A DNA stretch of 64,000 bases from Ottelia alismoides. Its lineage: Eukaryota; Streptophyta; Magnoliopsida; Alismatales; Hydrocharitaceae. The translations under genes were made by a program, and so were the position numbers. Numbering within the stretch: position 1 is the stretch's first letter; each line of letters begins with the position of its first letter. This document shows, one piece after another, positions 34,004 through 47,296 of the stretch. The stretch spans positions 1,302,001 to 1,366,000 of the forward strand of contig JAZKJV010011598.1 of assembly GCA_037367405.1 (NCBI GenBank), read 5' to 3'. The notes under the pieces are model-generated. The model ran no database searches. It was not told the DNA's origin and worked only from the letters and a program-made list of their open reading frames with translations.

Positions 34004-35035
34004 GGGAGGCCGGGGAGGTGTAACGGTGGTGGTTACGAAAGGGGGGTAAGCGGGTAGACGGAAGAGGAGGACGCATAGGAAGAGGACCAAGCGGAGGTGG
34101 AGGGGCAGGCGCGGGGAGGAGGCAGAGGGGGCAGGGGTCACATGGCACGCACGTGACCTGGGAGAGGGGTGAGGACACGTGCGCGTCATATGACCTGGCA
34201 GGAGTGGAGAGAGAGGAGAGGGAAGAGAGAGAAAGAAGAGGGAGAAGAGAGAGAGAGAAAGAAAAGGAAAAGAAAGAGGAAAATAAAACTAAAAAGTAAA
34301 ATAAATATATAAAATAAAAATTTAAAAGAAAATAAATAATAAAATGAAATAAAAATAAGGAGTAAATAAAGTAAAATAATTAAACAAAGAAAAATAAAAA
34401 TAATAAAAATAACTAAAACAAAAGAAAATTGAAAAGAAATAGTAATTGAAGTCAAATCAAAAAGTGATCAACATGAAAGTTGTTCGTCTTGACGAGATCT
34501 ACAACTTCCGTGAAGGATCCAAAATCAAAAAGATGACAACTATATAAAAAGCATTTTTTGGGGGTACTCTATAAATAATAAGATACTAAACTTTTGTATT
34601 TTCTGATCTTTTTTATTTTTAATAATATTTTAATTAATGGATTAATTATATACAATATATAAATAATTAACCTAATTTTTATGGATTTGTTATATGTTAG
34701 ACAATTGTAGAATAAAGTCAGCAATAATAAAATATGTATAAAAAATACAATGTCAGATTTTTTATTTCTTTTATTGTTTTTTTATGGATTTTCATTATTA
34801 ATTCAAGTTAGTTGATTACTCAAATAATAATTTAGAGAAAGAATTATGTTAAAAATCAATGATTTTTGTACATAAAATAATAATCTCGATCAGGGAAAAA
34901 TAATGTTATTTATTTACATATTTAACCCTAATTTTAGCACAAGTAATAAATGTTAATTAACTAATTTTAAGGGTTTTAATTAGTGAATTATTAAAGAGAT
35001 TTTGCTAAAAACATCTATATAGAGTAGATGAATCA

Positions 35036-35040
35036 TGGAT
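35036..35040. repeat. Target-site duplication of element A, right copy
   Basis: TGGAT, equal to 7794-7798. The LTR itself also contains ATCATGGATT at this place in the 3' copy, so chance agreement is possible. Confidence 0.45.
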
Positions 35041-38000
35041 TGCTTAATTATATATACTTTAATCATTATTATTGTTGTTTTAAGTCAAAGTTGTCTCACT
35101 TGTTATTATTACTTTGAAAGTCCATTCCCTTTTAACTTTAAAAGCATGAGGTATGTCAACCAAAGTACCTCAAGCGAGATATGGGATCTCCCTTCCACTT
35201 TCATCATACCCCAATAATATGATAAAAATGCAACCACGGTAAAGGAAGCATGAACTATTTCAGCCTTCAAAGGCAAACTTGCATATAATTCGGTCTTTGA
35301 CTCTGATCCCGACACCCTAAGGTGATGTTGACTCATTGCCAATTGAACCAACCATCAACGGGAATGGAACTCGCTCTGTGCAATCCAATGCCGCCTCAAT
35401 TATATGGGAACAACATCAAGGTCATTATGCATGTGGCATGTGTTTTTTGAGGAAAAAGGGAGTCTGATCCATGTGCGCTTGTATATTGGAGATATGACTT
35501 CACATAGGCATCTCCATAATACAATATATGGTGACGGTACCCTCTATCTTGACAGGAGACCATGGATGTCCGCATATGATCCTCTACACCCCCTTCAAAT
35601 TTTGATTAATCATTTCATATCATATTCTTATGATAAACCTTTTCAAGAGCGATTTAGTCTTTTCAATGTTATACCACAATTATTGGATCATATTTATTTA
35701 ACTATATTAAATCAATATTAATCCAATTCAATCAATGAACAGTTTTGCTCGATATGCGTTATTATATAGTATATACCTTCACAAGTACGTATTATTCCAA
35801 TTTAGTTGTTAGAGTACGCATTGACTTCTCCATGCTACCCTATCTTGAAACAGGTCAAACTATATGTTCAACTATGCTAAGAAGGAGCGTTTCCTTTCCT
35901 TGTAAGGTGCCAATTAGTTAACCAAGTTAGCATACACAACCTAAAAAACTTCTCTGTTTTGATTCGAGACAACACAATTGGATCAATTTGTAGTTGTAGT
36001 TATATCAATCTTTCGATCATGCATTATAGCATACAATAATCTCTCATGAAACTATGAAATTAAAACTGTTCTAGTTTCCACATATTTCTAATATATAAAG
36101 CAATTATTTGTTTTTGCATCCTAGTTATTTAACTGCAACAACTACAGTTCAAATTCGAGTCTATCATGAACAATCACTCAAAAGGTTGCTGGAAACTTGA
36201 ATATTTCTCTAAATATTTTTGTCAACAACTAATCATGGCATATCACATATTTTCATGATTTATTTTGAATGATAAACATAGAAACTATCGATAAGATGAT
36301 CATATCATCTTCGGACTCTAGCCAACTAGATATCCATTATCTTGTGCTATCAGACTTGGAATCACGTTAAATAACTTCGTATGGTTTACTGGTTTGATTT
36401 ATGATATTAATAAAGTATTTTCAATATAGTTCATAATGAAAATACAATAACTAAAAAGTCACAATTTATTGTCACTAAATTCATACAAAAAACACACTGT
36501 GGGAACTTTTCATATCCAAATCATCGCTCGATCATAGCCAACTATTGGACTGACCTTTGAACCATATTTAGACATTATAAACAAGATATTGAATCCCAAA
36601 ATAAGTTCATAACAATTTCTAATAGCAGTAACATTAAATATTTGCAAAAATACTTTGGAATCACACAATCGTGGAAAAACAATGTTCTTGTGATGTGATA
36701 TACAAAGCCTTATCTTTCTAGGACTTTGGATCATATACAATACCTCTAACATAGATATGATACCGCTTAAAGGGAGGTTAATAGGACTCGAACATCATGT
36801 AAGCATATCGATCAGATCATATACGATCAAAACTGACTCGTTGTGCAAGTTGCGATGGCAGCAATTTTTAAAAAAAAAAATCGATGGAACCACCTGGATT
36901 GGGAACCATTCCCAATCCGTTCCATCATGATCGCTAAAGTTAGAACATACTTGTGAAGCATGATCGTGATTTTTAAATATCTAAATCAAGATACATCCTA
37001 TCTCAAGTCCAATCCAACAAAAGTAGCACTTTCAAGCATGAGGATGAACCACGTGCTTCTGCAGTCCAGCAAGATAATCTTCATGTCCTCATTCCAAAAT
37101 TTAGTCATGCGAAATGCTCTTAATTCCTTGTGAGCATGAAACACCAAAGAGGAAGAACCTTCACATGGGATTGATCAAACCAATCCGTAGCATAACAGTA
37201 GGCAGATCCACGAGCAGACAACTTGGACGTGTATGTCATCAATTCTGGAGCATGGGATGACCATATATGGAAAGAGGAAAAAGGACACGACTGGATAGAA
37301 AGAGGGAGAGCCTAATATTGTCAACTCTTGAAAATAACTTACAAAAAGGCAAGTCATGCTCCTTCTTTTACCCTCAATTTGGACGGTCAGGATTGTAATC
37401 ATGTTTATTTAATCATTGGGTAGGATTTAATGTGGTTCTCAACCACTTTTAGGATAGAAAGTTGACAACAATTATCAACTTAATTATCCATTTATTCTTC
37501 CAACAAATTAACCAACAAACAAGTAATTAATAAACAATAATAATAGGACACTCCCTCAATTGGTGGGACCGACCACCATGGTTGCAACAACCATGGCCAT
37601 CTGCCCCCTTTTTAGGGGAGCTCTTTTTCTTTTTATAATTATCATAGTTGTAATATTTCAACAACCATAGTATTATTTATCTATTAATTTTGAAATTTAT
37701 TTATCATTAAATAATTCTAAATTATTTGTGAATTGTAAATAGAACATTGGTAAATATGAATCCTATTCATATGTCCAGAACTAAATGTAAATGATTGTTA
37801 CATCTATGGCATAATGTGAATCCAATTGACATTCACATTAAAAATTTGTGAATCATATTCATAATTATGTCTCAATAAGATAATGTGAATGTTATCCACA
37901 CTATCTAAAATTGTTGTATATAGCACTATCAGCATTAATCTTACCAAAGATAATTAAATCCAATTTAATTATCTCGAAATCCTCTCTTCATATATCCAAA

Positions 38001-38929
38001 AAATGACGTGAATATTATCCACATTATTCTTGGATAACTAAGGATAACACTATCTAGGATAATGTTATCCAGGATAATTGAATTGAATGAATTATCTTAA
38101 GTTCTTCTCTTTTCCTAACATTCAAATTAATCTTTTTAGGAACAATCCATAAACTCTTTTGTGGATAGTGTACCTTCTCCGTGGATACTTGGAGGTAAGG
38201 TCATGGAGATTGTATATGTCATGTATAGTGACTTGAATAATGAAATCCAATCTCATATCCAGAACTAAAGGACCTCTTAGTGATGTACAATCATGCCAGA
38301 TAATGTACCCAATCTTCTCTTTGTATCTGAATCCACTTCAGTTCAATGTCCAACATTTGGACTAAGATAGGATAACTACTTAATTGAGCAGGATCACTAA
38401 AATCCAAACATGTTTCATCACTCTCTCAGACTGGAAATGTCATGATATATGATCAATTAAGATCACATAACCCTCGAGTATTCCCAATACCCGTACATCC
38501 TACGCATCGGAAGATTGTAATTAAAACCCAAAGTTCTAACTCAACTTTGGATTGTCTCCTTTGTGGTTTTATCGGTAAGTTTCTCATTCGATTATTGAGT
38601 TAGTATCGATCATATGCTTTTTGAAAGCATATATCATACATTCAAATCATGACTTATTTTGGAAAACAAGATGAATGTCATTGGAATTTGGTTTATCCCA
38701 ATATATCATGAGTAAGATCATGTCCTCAGGTTTAGAAGTGAACCAGTATGATCCCTTTGAGATATCATATCATTCATATGCCCTTATATCCACTCTAGCA
38801 CGCTAGTGTATAGACCTTGATTACGTCATCAATCTAATGGTCTATCAAATGTACATACTCAGACATATAGTAATGCATTCATCTCCATGGCGAATTGCTA
38901 AATGCCCAAGTCAATTTGTTGAAATTACA
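35041..38929. other. Unassigned repeat-like interval
   Basis: No gene or clear domain. On the minus strand a weak tRNA-Met-like primer site (GCGGTATCATATCTATG) lies at about 36749-36766, and a 9-bp perfect hairpin CCATGGTTG / CAACCATGG with a 3-base loop lies at 37576-37596, next to a C run and a G run. Both resemble copia LTR and leader sequence, so this may be the 5' part of a copia element, perhaps a different one from 4324-7798. Short ORFs (for example 35109-35351 minus) match nothing I know. Confidence 0.35.
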
Positions 38930-39879
38930 TTGTAGTCAGCAGAAAGTAATTTGCCAAAAACCACTTAAAAGAGTTCAATTAATTCAAGTGGTTATATTAT
39001 TTTTTACTTGGGCAAGACTATGGTTGATCATAAGAGGAAACTATCAACTTATGACCTTTTTCAGATCGTGAAGTGCATATGGTTTTCAAGAAGAATATAT
39101 TTTAGATTTTAAAATGTGATAAATGAATCAATGCTAATCCAACTAAGTTCAAGGGTCTTTTCACAGATTATCAATTAATCAACTTCAAAAATTATAAATC
39201 TTGGCCAAAATGTGGAATGGTGCATAATTAACCTATTAAGAACTTTTTGAAATTTCCGGATGAGAGATGAATTTGTAAAGAATTGATAGATGCAAATAAT
39301 GTGATATTGACTAAATTGATTTTAATAGGTATCAGATCTTAATAATTTCCCGATCTAAAAATTTCCTAAATAGCCTTAAATAATAGGGATACAAAACACA
39401 TTTAATATTAAAAATAATGGGTTTTGAGTCAATTGAAAATCAATTACTAAGCTGACAAAATGATTTATCTAGGATAACATATGCATGTAAGTGAGACAAT
39501 TTTTGGGCATAATGTAAAGAATAGTTAAATCTATAGAATGTGATTTTTTAGAATTATTAGAGCAATGAAAGATTTATTTTGAATTTTAGATCACGGATAG
39601 GTAAAATATGACAAATTTTACCACAATGATAAAGATAAATCAAGCAATGGTCATAACAATACCAATAAATGTCCTCAATGTAGAGAATGAATTGCTCAAC
39701 AATATGTAATTTTTTGGAAATGAAAATAAATGACAAATGATGGTCCAAATTTATGCCCAAACACGTGGTTCTTTTTACAAAAATGACATAAAATCAAAAT
39801 AAACAAATTGTGCTTCATGGCACTTAGGATATAAAAATCCCAAGAATGCCTTTTATAATAATGTGGAATTAATGCGTTC
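38930..39879 (-). mobile_element. Diverged LTR fragment of the A/B/C superfamily
   Basis: Starts with a TTACTTGGGCAAG..GGTTGATCA segment that matches 39950-40000 and 30190-30240, then runs in parallel with 39930-40870 over AT-rich sequence. It looks like the primer-site-proximal part of an older LTR, cut off by the next one. Limits are approximate. Confidence 0.45.
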
Positions 39880-42800
39880 TAGTTGAGTGCTACAGGATTT
39901 ATCAAAAGACAAATTAATTTATTAACGGATTAAATTAAGAGCAACCAAATTTTTATTTACTTGGGCAAGCTCAAGGTCAAAATCAAGGGAGACTATTGTC
40001 TCCTTAGGTTTATTTCCAGATCGTTTGGGTGCTAAGTTTTCGAGGGAATTTTTTTTAGATTTTGTTATGAAATGTTGATGCAAATGCAAAAATGTTGATG
40101 GATTAGATTACTTAAGAAGATCGAGTATTTTGCCAAATTAATTTTGATGTAAAATGGATTCAATTCAGCAAACCACTATTTTCCCTAGAAACCTAATTCA
40201 ATGATGCATGTGAAACAGATTTTTTTGTATTTTTAGGGTTAATATGCATGCTTAAAAATGACTCTTTTCCATGGTTTTTATGAAAATTTTTGTGCAAACA
40301 ATATGCAGAAATTTCGAAATTTTGATACAAGGTTAAATATGATGAAATTAACCTATTGTATTTTTTGGAATTTTTTGATGTAATTTAAATTTTCTACGAA
40401 TTAAATAAACAGAGTTTGTGATTTTCAGTAAATTGACTTTAATAATTACCAAAGCTGATTATTTTCAAAAAAAAATTTAAAATTATCATGGATGTGACTA
40501 ATCAATAGGCACACGTTAAAAGTTCCAAATCTTAAAAATATCAAGTTGACAGATAATTAAAAATCAATTACATAATTTAGAACACAATTTATTTTAAGGG
40601 AATTATGTGTGTGAATTAAATGAATTTTAGAGTCACTATAGAAGGTAATTAATTCTAGTTATGTTGATTTTTGATGAATTTTTGGGGCAAAGAATGATTT
40701 ACTACTAATTTGAGAGCTCGCAATAAGTAAAATTTAAAATTTTTCATCACAATTAAATCAATAAATAATTCCAAGCTCAAAAAAAAACAAATGAATCACC
40801 ACATAGTAGAGAATTAAGTATACAATATAATGCATTTTTGGAATTAAAAATCTATTCAAAATGATTACTTTAATTATCGCTCAAAGTGAAGGGTTTGTTT
40901 GCAAAATAAATAAGATAAATAAAACAACAAAATAACACATAAGGTGTTTTAAATTACCCAAAAATCGCACGGGCTTCTTGCAAATTGCCTAAGTGGCACG
41001 TGTCGCGCATGTGACATTATGATGGGGGTTGACTTGCAAATCTCTAGAATGTCGGGGGCATGTAACACAATTTACCTAACAAGGGCTTGCAAGGCATGTG
41101 ATCGCAACAAAGGTACGAATGGAAGCTTGGACTCTACCACGCCACGTGGCTTGTTATGGTCAGTTCGACTGACCCAAGTCAAATACTCAGACCAAGGCTT
41201 GGAGCGACTGGCATGGATGGTTGTGGACCGTACACATGGAGGAGAATCCTAGATCAATAGTAATTGCAGGTAGTAGTGGTTCTTGGCTAAAATGGGCGAA
41301 GGCGGTGTGGCTGCGCGTCTGAAGTTCAAGGTGGTTGATGCAGCTAGGGCTTGTGGCTTCTGATGAAGCTCGCGCTGGGCGGAGGATCTTTGTGTGTCCT
41401 ACAAGGTTAGCAAGAAGGAAGGAGTGAATGGAGGTCCTACATGCGAGACAAAGACTGAAGTGCGTGAGATGAAGCTCGTCGTCAGTATCTTGAGATGACA
41501 AGAGTGATATGCTCCAATCAATAGCAGAGGATCTAGAGTCGAGCACTTTGGTGATTAGTCATTGGACATGATGAGGTATTAAGAAGAGAATCAGAAACGA
41601 GGGGGGAGTGGAGATGATCTTCGATGCGAGTTAGGGTTTCAAATTATATCAAATATGAATAAGACATGGATTTATAATAAACACTAACAGAGAATGGAAA
41701 AAGAAGAAGAAGAAGGGAGGAAGGAGAGGAAAAGGGGAAGAAAGGTTTACATGTAGGATGGGCGGGTGCCCATGGGTGGCTAGAGAGGAAACTCAAGCTG
41801 GTTGTCGCTCGAGAGCTCGGCAAGCTCGAGCATGGAAGCCATGGGAGTAAGGATGCAATGGCAAGTGGTCGTCATATCATGCTTGAGAGAATTGCAAGGA
41901 GGTCATCGCTCAACCTTCAGTTGTCACCTTGAGTAAGGGGGCTTGCTCCTCTTCTGTCGAAAATGGTAGATGGGTTCCATGGTGGGCGGCGAAGTCGGAG
42001 GCTCGAGGGCCTCGTCGTGGCTTTGGGCGGAGGAAGTGGAGGGGGAAGAAGAAGCCTCCTCTATCTCATTATCATTTGATTGAAGGGCTCAAAAGATACC
42101 ATGTGGCAAGAAAGAATATAGTAAAAAACAAAGAAAATGAAAAATAAAATAAAATAAATAATAATAATTAGAGCGAATTAATTGTTATTGTTGGATGAAG
42201 AAGTATCTCATCCAATGACCCATGATGAGGGCGACTTAAGTGAAGAGGTAGGGGGCATGTGACGGATATAGGAGGTGCCACATGTCAGTCCCACAAAAAA
42301 TAGACATCAAAATAAAATAAAATTCAATATAAAATAGTAAATGACATCAAATCAAGAAATATTCTTCATAAAAATTGTTTATCTCGATGAGATCTACAAT
42401 TTTTGTGAAGGGACCAAAACAAAAAGAAGTCATCTGTACAAAAGGTTTTGGGTGTATTTTATATCTATAAAATACTGTATTTTGTGTTTTGCAATTTTTA
42501 TGATGTTTAATAATATAATAAACAAAACAAAGTCAAATAAAATATAAATAAAATATTTGCTCATTAATATATTTTAGGGTATTTTTAATGATTAAGAGAA
42601 TAAGAAATAAAAAAAAGAGACTTATATTCATACTATATATACAGACTCAGGGAGATCCATTTTCTTTTATTTTTAATTTTTATTTAGACTTTTGCACATT
42701 TTATTAAAACATAAATCAAAGAAAATAAATGAAACGGAAATAAAATAAAAAGAGTTAATTATATATATAATAATAAGCTCAAAGTGATCAATATATACAA

Positions 42801-43292
42801 TATATAATGAGGTCTCAAAATCCAAGTTTAATATACGAACTCCGATTCTTTTGAATTTGATCTTATTTTGTAAATAATTGAATGTACATTAATTCAAAAG
42901 TGAGTAGAGGTTCATAGGTATGAGAGATATTGGATTTTGCGGCTTTTTGTCTCAAAGCTAGAGTTTCGATTTATTTGTCAATTATATAAGTTAGTATTTT
43001 TTTGATATTTTCCTTTATTAATGTTAGTATTATGTACATAAAGGAGTTGGTTTTATTTGATTTTGGAGTTAGTGAAGAATAAATAAAATAGGGGAACATG
43101 TAAGAATATACAAGTGTATAATTACAAAGGATTCTTTGGCTTCTTATTAATGCAATTATGCATGATAAAAGATGAGTATTATTTACACATGCATGAATTC
43201 TAAGAATGCAATTTAGATGATTAAATTCAATTAATTACTTTAGAGTAGAGCTCTATTTTCATCTTTTAGAGTGATGAATCACATATTCATTA
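39880..43292 (-). mobile_element. LTR of family C, probably solo
   Basis: Homologous to the LTR of element B along its length: TTACTTGGGCAAGC near 39960, GC-rich segment 41000-42080, hairpin block at 42371-42404, and the end GATGAATCACATATTCATTA at 43292. It is more diverged than the B copies are from each other. A weak splice-donor-like GTAAAC occurs at 41750. No primer site or polypurine tract adjoins it, so it is probably a solo LTR. The left end is approximate. Confidence 0.6.
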
Positions 43293-44066
43293 GGATATTA
43301 CAAATACTTAAGAGGGTAGAGATGCAATTTTCTCAATGGCATGTGCAGGTCATGTGAGGGGTGTGGATCTACTCCTACTTTTCTCCTTCGTGGATCTTGA
43401 TAGAGAACTGGCCACGGCAATAAGTGGCTGTGAAATCCAGGTCATCGGACTCTGATTCATGGTAGAAAGGGAAGGGTGGTGGTAGTCTCAAGCGACACTC
43501 TTCTTCATGGGCGAATGGCAGCGATGGAGGGGCATGTTGCTATGGTTTTGGAGGCCTGCTACTCACAGTTGCATGGTGCGAGAGATCCGACAAGGCACTA
43601 CTCGTGGACACAAGCTTCAGCCAAGGCTTGAGGACTTGAGTAGCCAAATGGAAAATAGCTTCTTGTTTTGTAGTCTTCTCCCCAATATTGGTGTTTACGA
43701 TCTGCGATATCCATGTGTGGTGGTTGCGAGGCGAGATGGACTAATGTTAGGACAGAGATCGAAGTGGTCGTTGCTGCTTGCTGGTTCGATGTTGTTGTGT
43801 TTGAGTATTGATTTAGGTGACCTCCGATGGTTTGAGGTCGGTGCAGGTGCGACAGAGATGCTGCAACGATGGGTCGATGAGCTGTTGCATGACGGTTCTC
43901 GAATCAGATGACGACGGAGAAGGGTCTATGGTATGAGTTCGTCAGTTCTTTAATGTTAGTAGTGTTATGCTTTCAGGAGCTTTGTCTTCATTCAACACAT
44001 GGAGAATCTGCTAAAAGTCATGCTCCAAGGAAGAGCTTGGGTAGCTCGAACTTGACCTCGACTCTA
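43293..44066 (-). mobile_element. A-like LTR fragment (left half), host of element D
   Basis: GC-rich sequence that aligns weakly with 8930-9700 of LTR A (for example GCATGTGCAGGTCATGTGAGG). It is cut at 44066 by element D and probably resumes at 61356-61592. The ORF at 43507-43911 is a composition effect. Confidence 0.45.
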
Positions 44067-47000
44067 TGTAACACGCGAATCTGAATAAACCCTAACCAGA
44101 CCCGATTAGGTTCCGTTTGATCAACAAAATTATCAGTCAATATTAAATAACCTAAACCGATCAATTAATCATAAATCAAAATTCGTTCGGCTGCAATCGC
44201 TCAAAAATCGATCGCATCGTATTGCATGCCACGGAAAAGCCACGACGTAAAATTGGAAACCGTAAAACAAGCCAAGACCACCCAAAAATCCAATTTGACG
44301 AAATAAAATAAACAAAATAGATCGTTCATCGATTGGAGAGCATTTGATATTTTAAAATCGCAAAATTCAAACTGTAAATCAAGACCGTATTTCGATGGTT
44401 TCTAAATTTATCTTAAATCAAAAGATATGGTTATTAAACTTATCTTGATCGTTATTAAGAGATGATCAAAACGGGCCATTGAACACATAAATCGAAGACA
44501 GGCGAGGATGCGAATAACTTTGGGGTTTTGCAAAAAAAATGATAATAATAAAATAATTATGACATCGGCATGTTGTTGTCATTCCAAGTGGGGACATTTG
44601 GCATCTTTTTTTCTTTCCCATCGTTGAAGCCCTTTCCTTTTTTCATTCCTCCATCTCCCCCTTTCTTTTCTCTCACATTTTCTCTCCCAATCCTTTCTAA
44701 TTTCTTCAATGAAGGAGAGACTCCAACCGTTGGAATTCCAGCCAAAGGGGGCGGTGGGGTACTGCTGCTGCTACTCCCAATCGAGGGGGTTGAAGCCTCC
44801 CAACTTCAGTTGCAGCTGCTTCTTCAAACAGTTGTTGCTGCTCTCATTTGGGCGGCTATTATTGCTCCAAATTCAGCTAAACATGAGCTGCTAGAACCCC
44901 CAGTATAACCCCATTGCTACATGCTAAGATAATCCACAAAAATTGAGGTTTTTAGGTACAATCTTATACCTTTCTTTGCTTCCATTGCATTAGAAACTTT
45001 AATTTCCCCCTCTTTTACTGCCATATATGTTTTTGCACAATCTTACCCTCCCTGTTGCAAGCAAATTTCCACTCCAATTTTGGAGATCCAAAGTATAATA
45101 TAAGATCTTCCTCTTACTACCTTCCACGAATTTATTATTAATAATATATCACTATTATTTTTGGTAATCAGATCATCAGAATGTATAATGGTTGTGTCAT
45201 AAGAGGGAAGTTTAGGTCATAACCACCTTCCTTGCAACATGTGTTTATATATTTATAACATATGATGACTGAAATGTTGATTTGATTATGGGCTGATCAA
45301 TTCTCTGTTTAAATTGCTGGATTTTTGTTCAATTCCCTGTTTAGTTGTTTAGGTTGGTCAAAAGTTCTAAAAATTTTTACTATATTACTTTTAAAGATCA
45401 TGGATTCTTCATGGTACTTTGAGTATATATGTTGGTTAAATTTTATATTGTTATAATTACAAATTAAAAATTATAACAGCTAAGCACTATATTTATCTGA
45501 AGCTATGTCACCTCACATGCTGTCGAATTATCTTAATATTTAAGATACTTCACTCCTTACTTTGTGACCCATCACTAGTAAAGTTACATGTTAGAAGAAG
45601 ATCTTAGAATGATTGGAGAGCTATGGTTGTAATTAAGGTGGTTGCATATCTTAATATCGTATTCATTTATTTCTTCTCTTATAAAGATTGATCGACACAT
45701 ATATGTCTCTCCTTGTAAGCAAGTGGTTTTCTATACATAGCTTGACATACTTGACGATATATTATGGTTTCATTTTCTTAAATTGTATGGATACAAATTT
45801 TATTAAACTTATGAGATTCAATTGGGGATGTTGCAATAGATGTCTATCTAGATTATTTAATTTTGGTTAAGTTGCAAATCTAAACCCCGGCACAAGAGCA
45901 TTAAGAAAAGACCCAAATCAACTAGTCATTTACAAATCCTAACACATGGATCTAAACATTTACAAAATCACGTCCACATTCAGCCCATTCCCAAGAAAAA
46001 AGAGAGAGATGGCTGGCAAGCCACTTCTCTCGTGAAGTTAAGATAACTCGCTATTATCACAAATCACATAAGATTATTCTTTTAATTGTGAGCATGATGA
46101 ATGGTCATCTGCTTTCAAGAATAAAAATCATTTTTACGTTGGATCATATGCATTAGTTATAAAATCTCAGTACAATATATCCTTGTTTATACCTCTATCA
46201 TAATCAGCTACGGCAATGCCCTCTAGGTGATTGCTCATCTTTAAGATGAATGTATAGTGGTATTGGTCTCAGGATTAAATGAAAACTAAGTACATGCATT
46301 ATGCTATATTAGATCATATGGCCAATTGGTCGGTATGCACAGTTAGCTTGTTAATCAATGAAGACATGGAAGTATAGTTTGATAAGCATCAGTGATGACA
46401 ATGAAGTATGTTGGTCATGGTAATCCTTACACCTGACCATGCGAGGGCGTGGTGACCCTCGACTGGGCGGGAGATAGGAAGCCCAGTTAGGGCAGCGATC
46501 GCCAAGTGCATGGGTCTAGGATTCCGATCCTTTTACGGTTTGTACACGAGCTTGCAGTGTTTTTACACCTCGTTGGGATCCCGACATTTGACAAGTTCCA
46601 TCGACCATGTTTTAAGGTGCCTAGGCTGGAGGTCCCTCGATTTTAGTTTTTCTCACGAGCTCGTTTGCCCGTATAGGTCAGGCCAATTTTTAGAGTGACT
46701 TTTTCGGAGAGTCTCTCTTCATCCGTCTCAGTGGCGTAGTTTGGAGTAGACCTATCCCTCTACTGGACCGCACTTCCATTTAGAGTGTGAGATATAAGGG
46801 TCTATTAGGAGACTTCCTCACCCCTTGAGTTTTGGTTACCGTTCCACCAATAGGATTGGCGATGGTTAGAGTTGAGATCGGTTCAGTTGAATTGGCTACA
46901 GTTGAGTTTGCTACCAGAATCATCAATCATCGACAATTAATCAAATCTTAGATCTACTACTACAAATGACAGGAGAAGTTAGTGGACGTATTGGGAACTT

Positions 47001-47259
47001 AGTTAAGATGCATTATACTTCACTGCATGCCTACAGAGGCACCCCAACCCTATAATACTCTTCATGCCTCAGAGTCATAGTGTGAGGTTACACTCAGACC
47101 AAGACCACATACTATCCACTAGACTTGAGATGTTAGTTAGAATCATGAATCAGATCATAACCTCATCATTCTCATTATTAAGATCCCTAAACATGATCTC
47201 TAAATAACAAAAGAAGATAACATACAAGTATGGGTCACCAACTAATATATGAAAATGGT

Positions 47260-47296
<37 letters not shown>

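Larger units (their letters stand above)
7799..35035 (-). mobile_element. Element A: Athila-type Ty3/gypsy retrotransposon, interrupted by element B
   Basis: The element reads right to left: 5' LTR (33047-35035 plus 21163-21595), primer site 21144-21160, gag, protease, reverse transcriptase-RNase H, integrase, 3' region with hairpins, polypurine tract, 3' LTR 7799-10920. The LTR ends carry TGATGAA...TTCATCA. The domain order (integrase after RNase H) is Ty3/gypsy; the gag-protease linker ISLRSRK, the integrase tail and a degenerate tRNA-Asp primer site fit the Athila lineage. All genes are broken, so it is not autonomous now. Element B occupies the 5' LTR, with loss of about 735 bases of A at one side of the insertion. 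Confidence 0.8.
33047..35035 (-). mobile_element. 5' LTR of element A, outer part
   Basis: Matches about 8972-10910 of the 3' LTR. It begins exactly where the LTR of element B ends and runs to GATGAATCA at 35035, followed by the TGGAT duplication. The 3' LTR has 11 further bases before its polypurine tract, so the two copies disagree on the exact first base of U3. Confidence 0.7.

Noticed and set aside
41019..44060. ORFs in LTR C and the following GC-rich segment as host genes
   Set aside because: They fall in the GC-rich leader part of LTRs, overlap on both strands and match no known family.
44570..44908. ORF present in both LTRs of element D (also 53584-53886), possibly a small LTR-encoded protein
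   Set aside because: Low-complexity Leu/Pro/Phe reading of a CT-rich and GCTGCT-rich LTR segment; changes between copies include frame-shifting indels. Not supported as coding.
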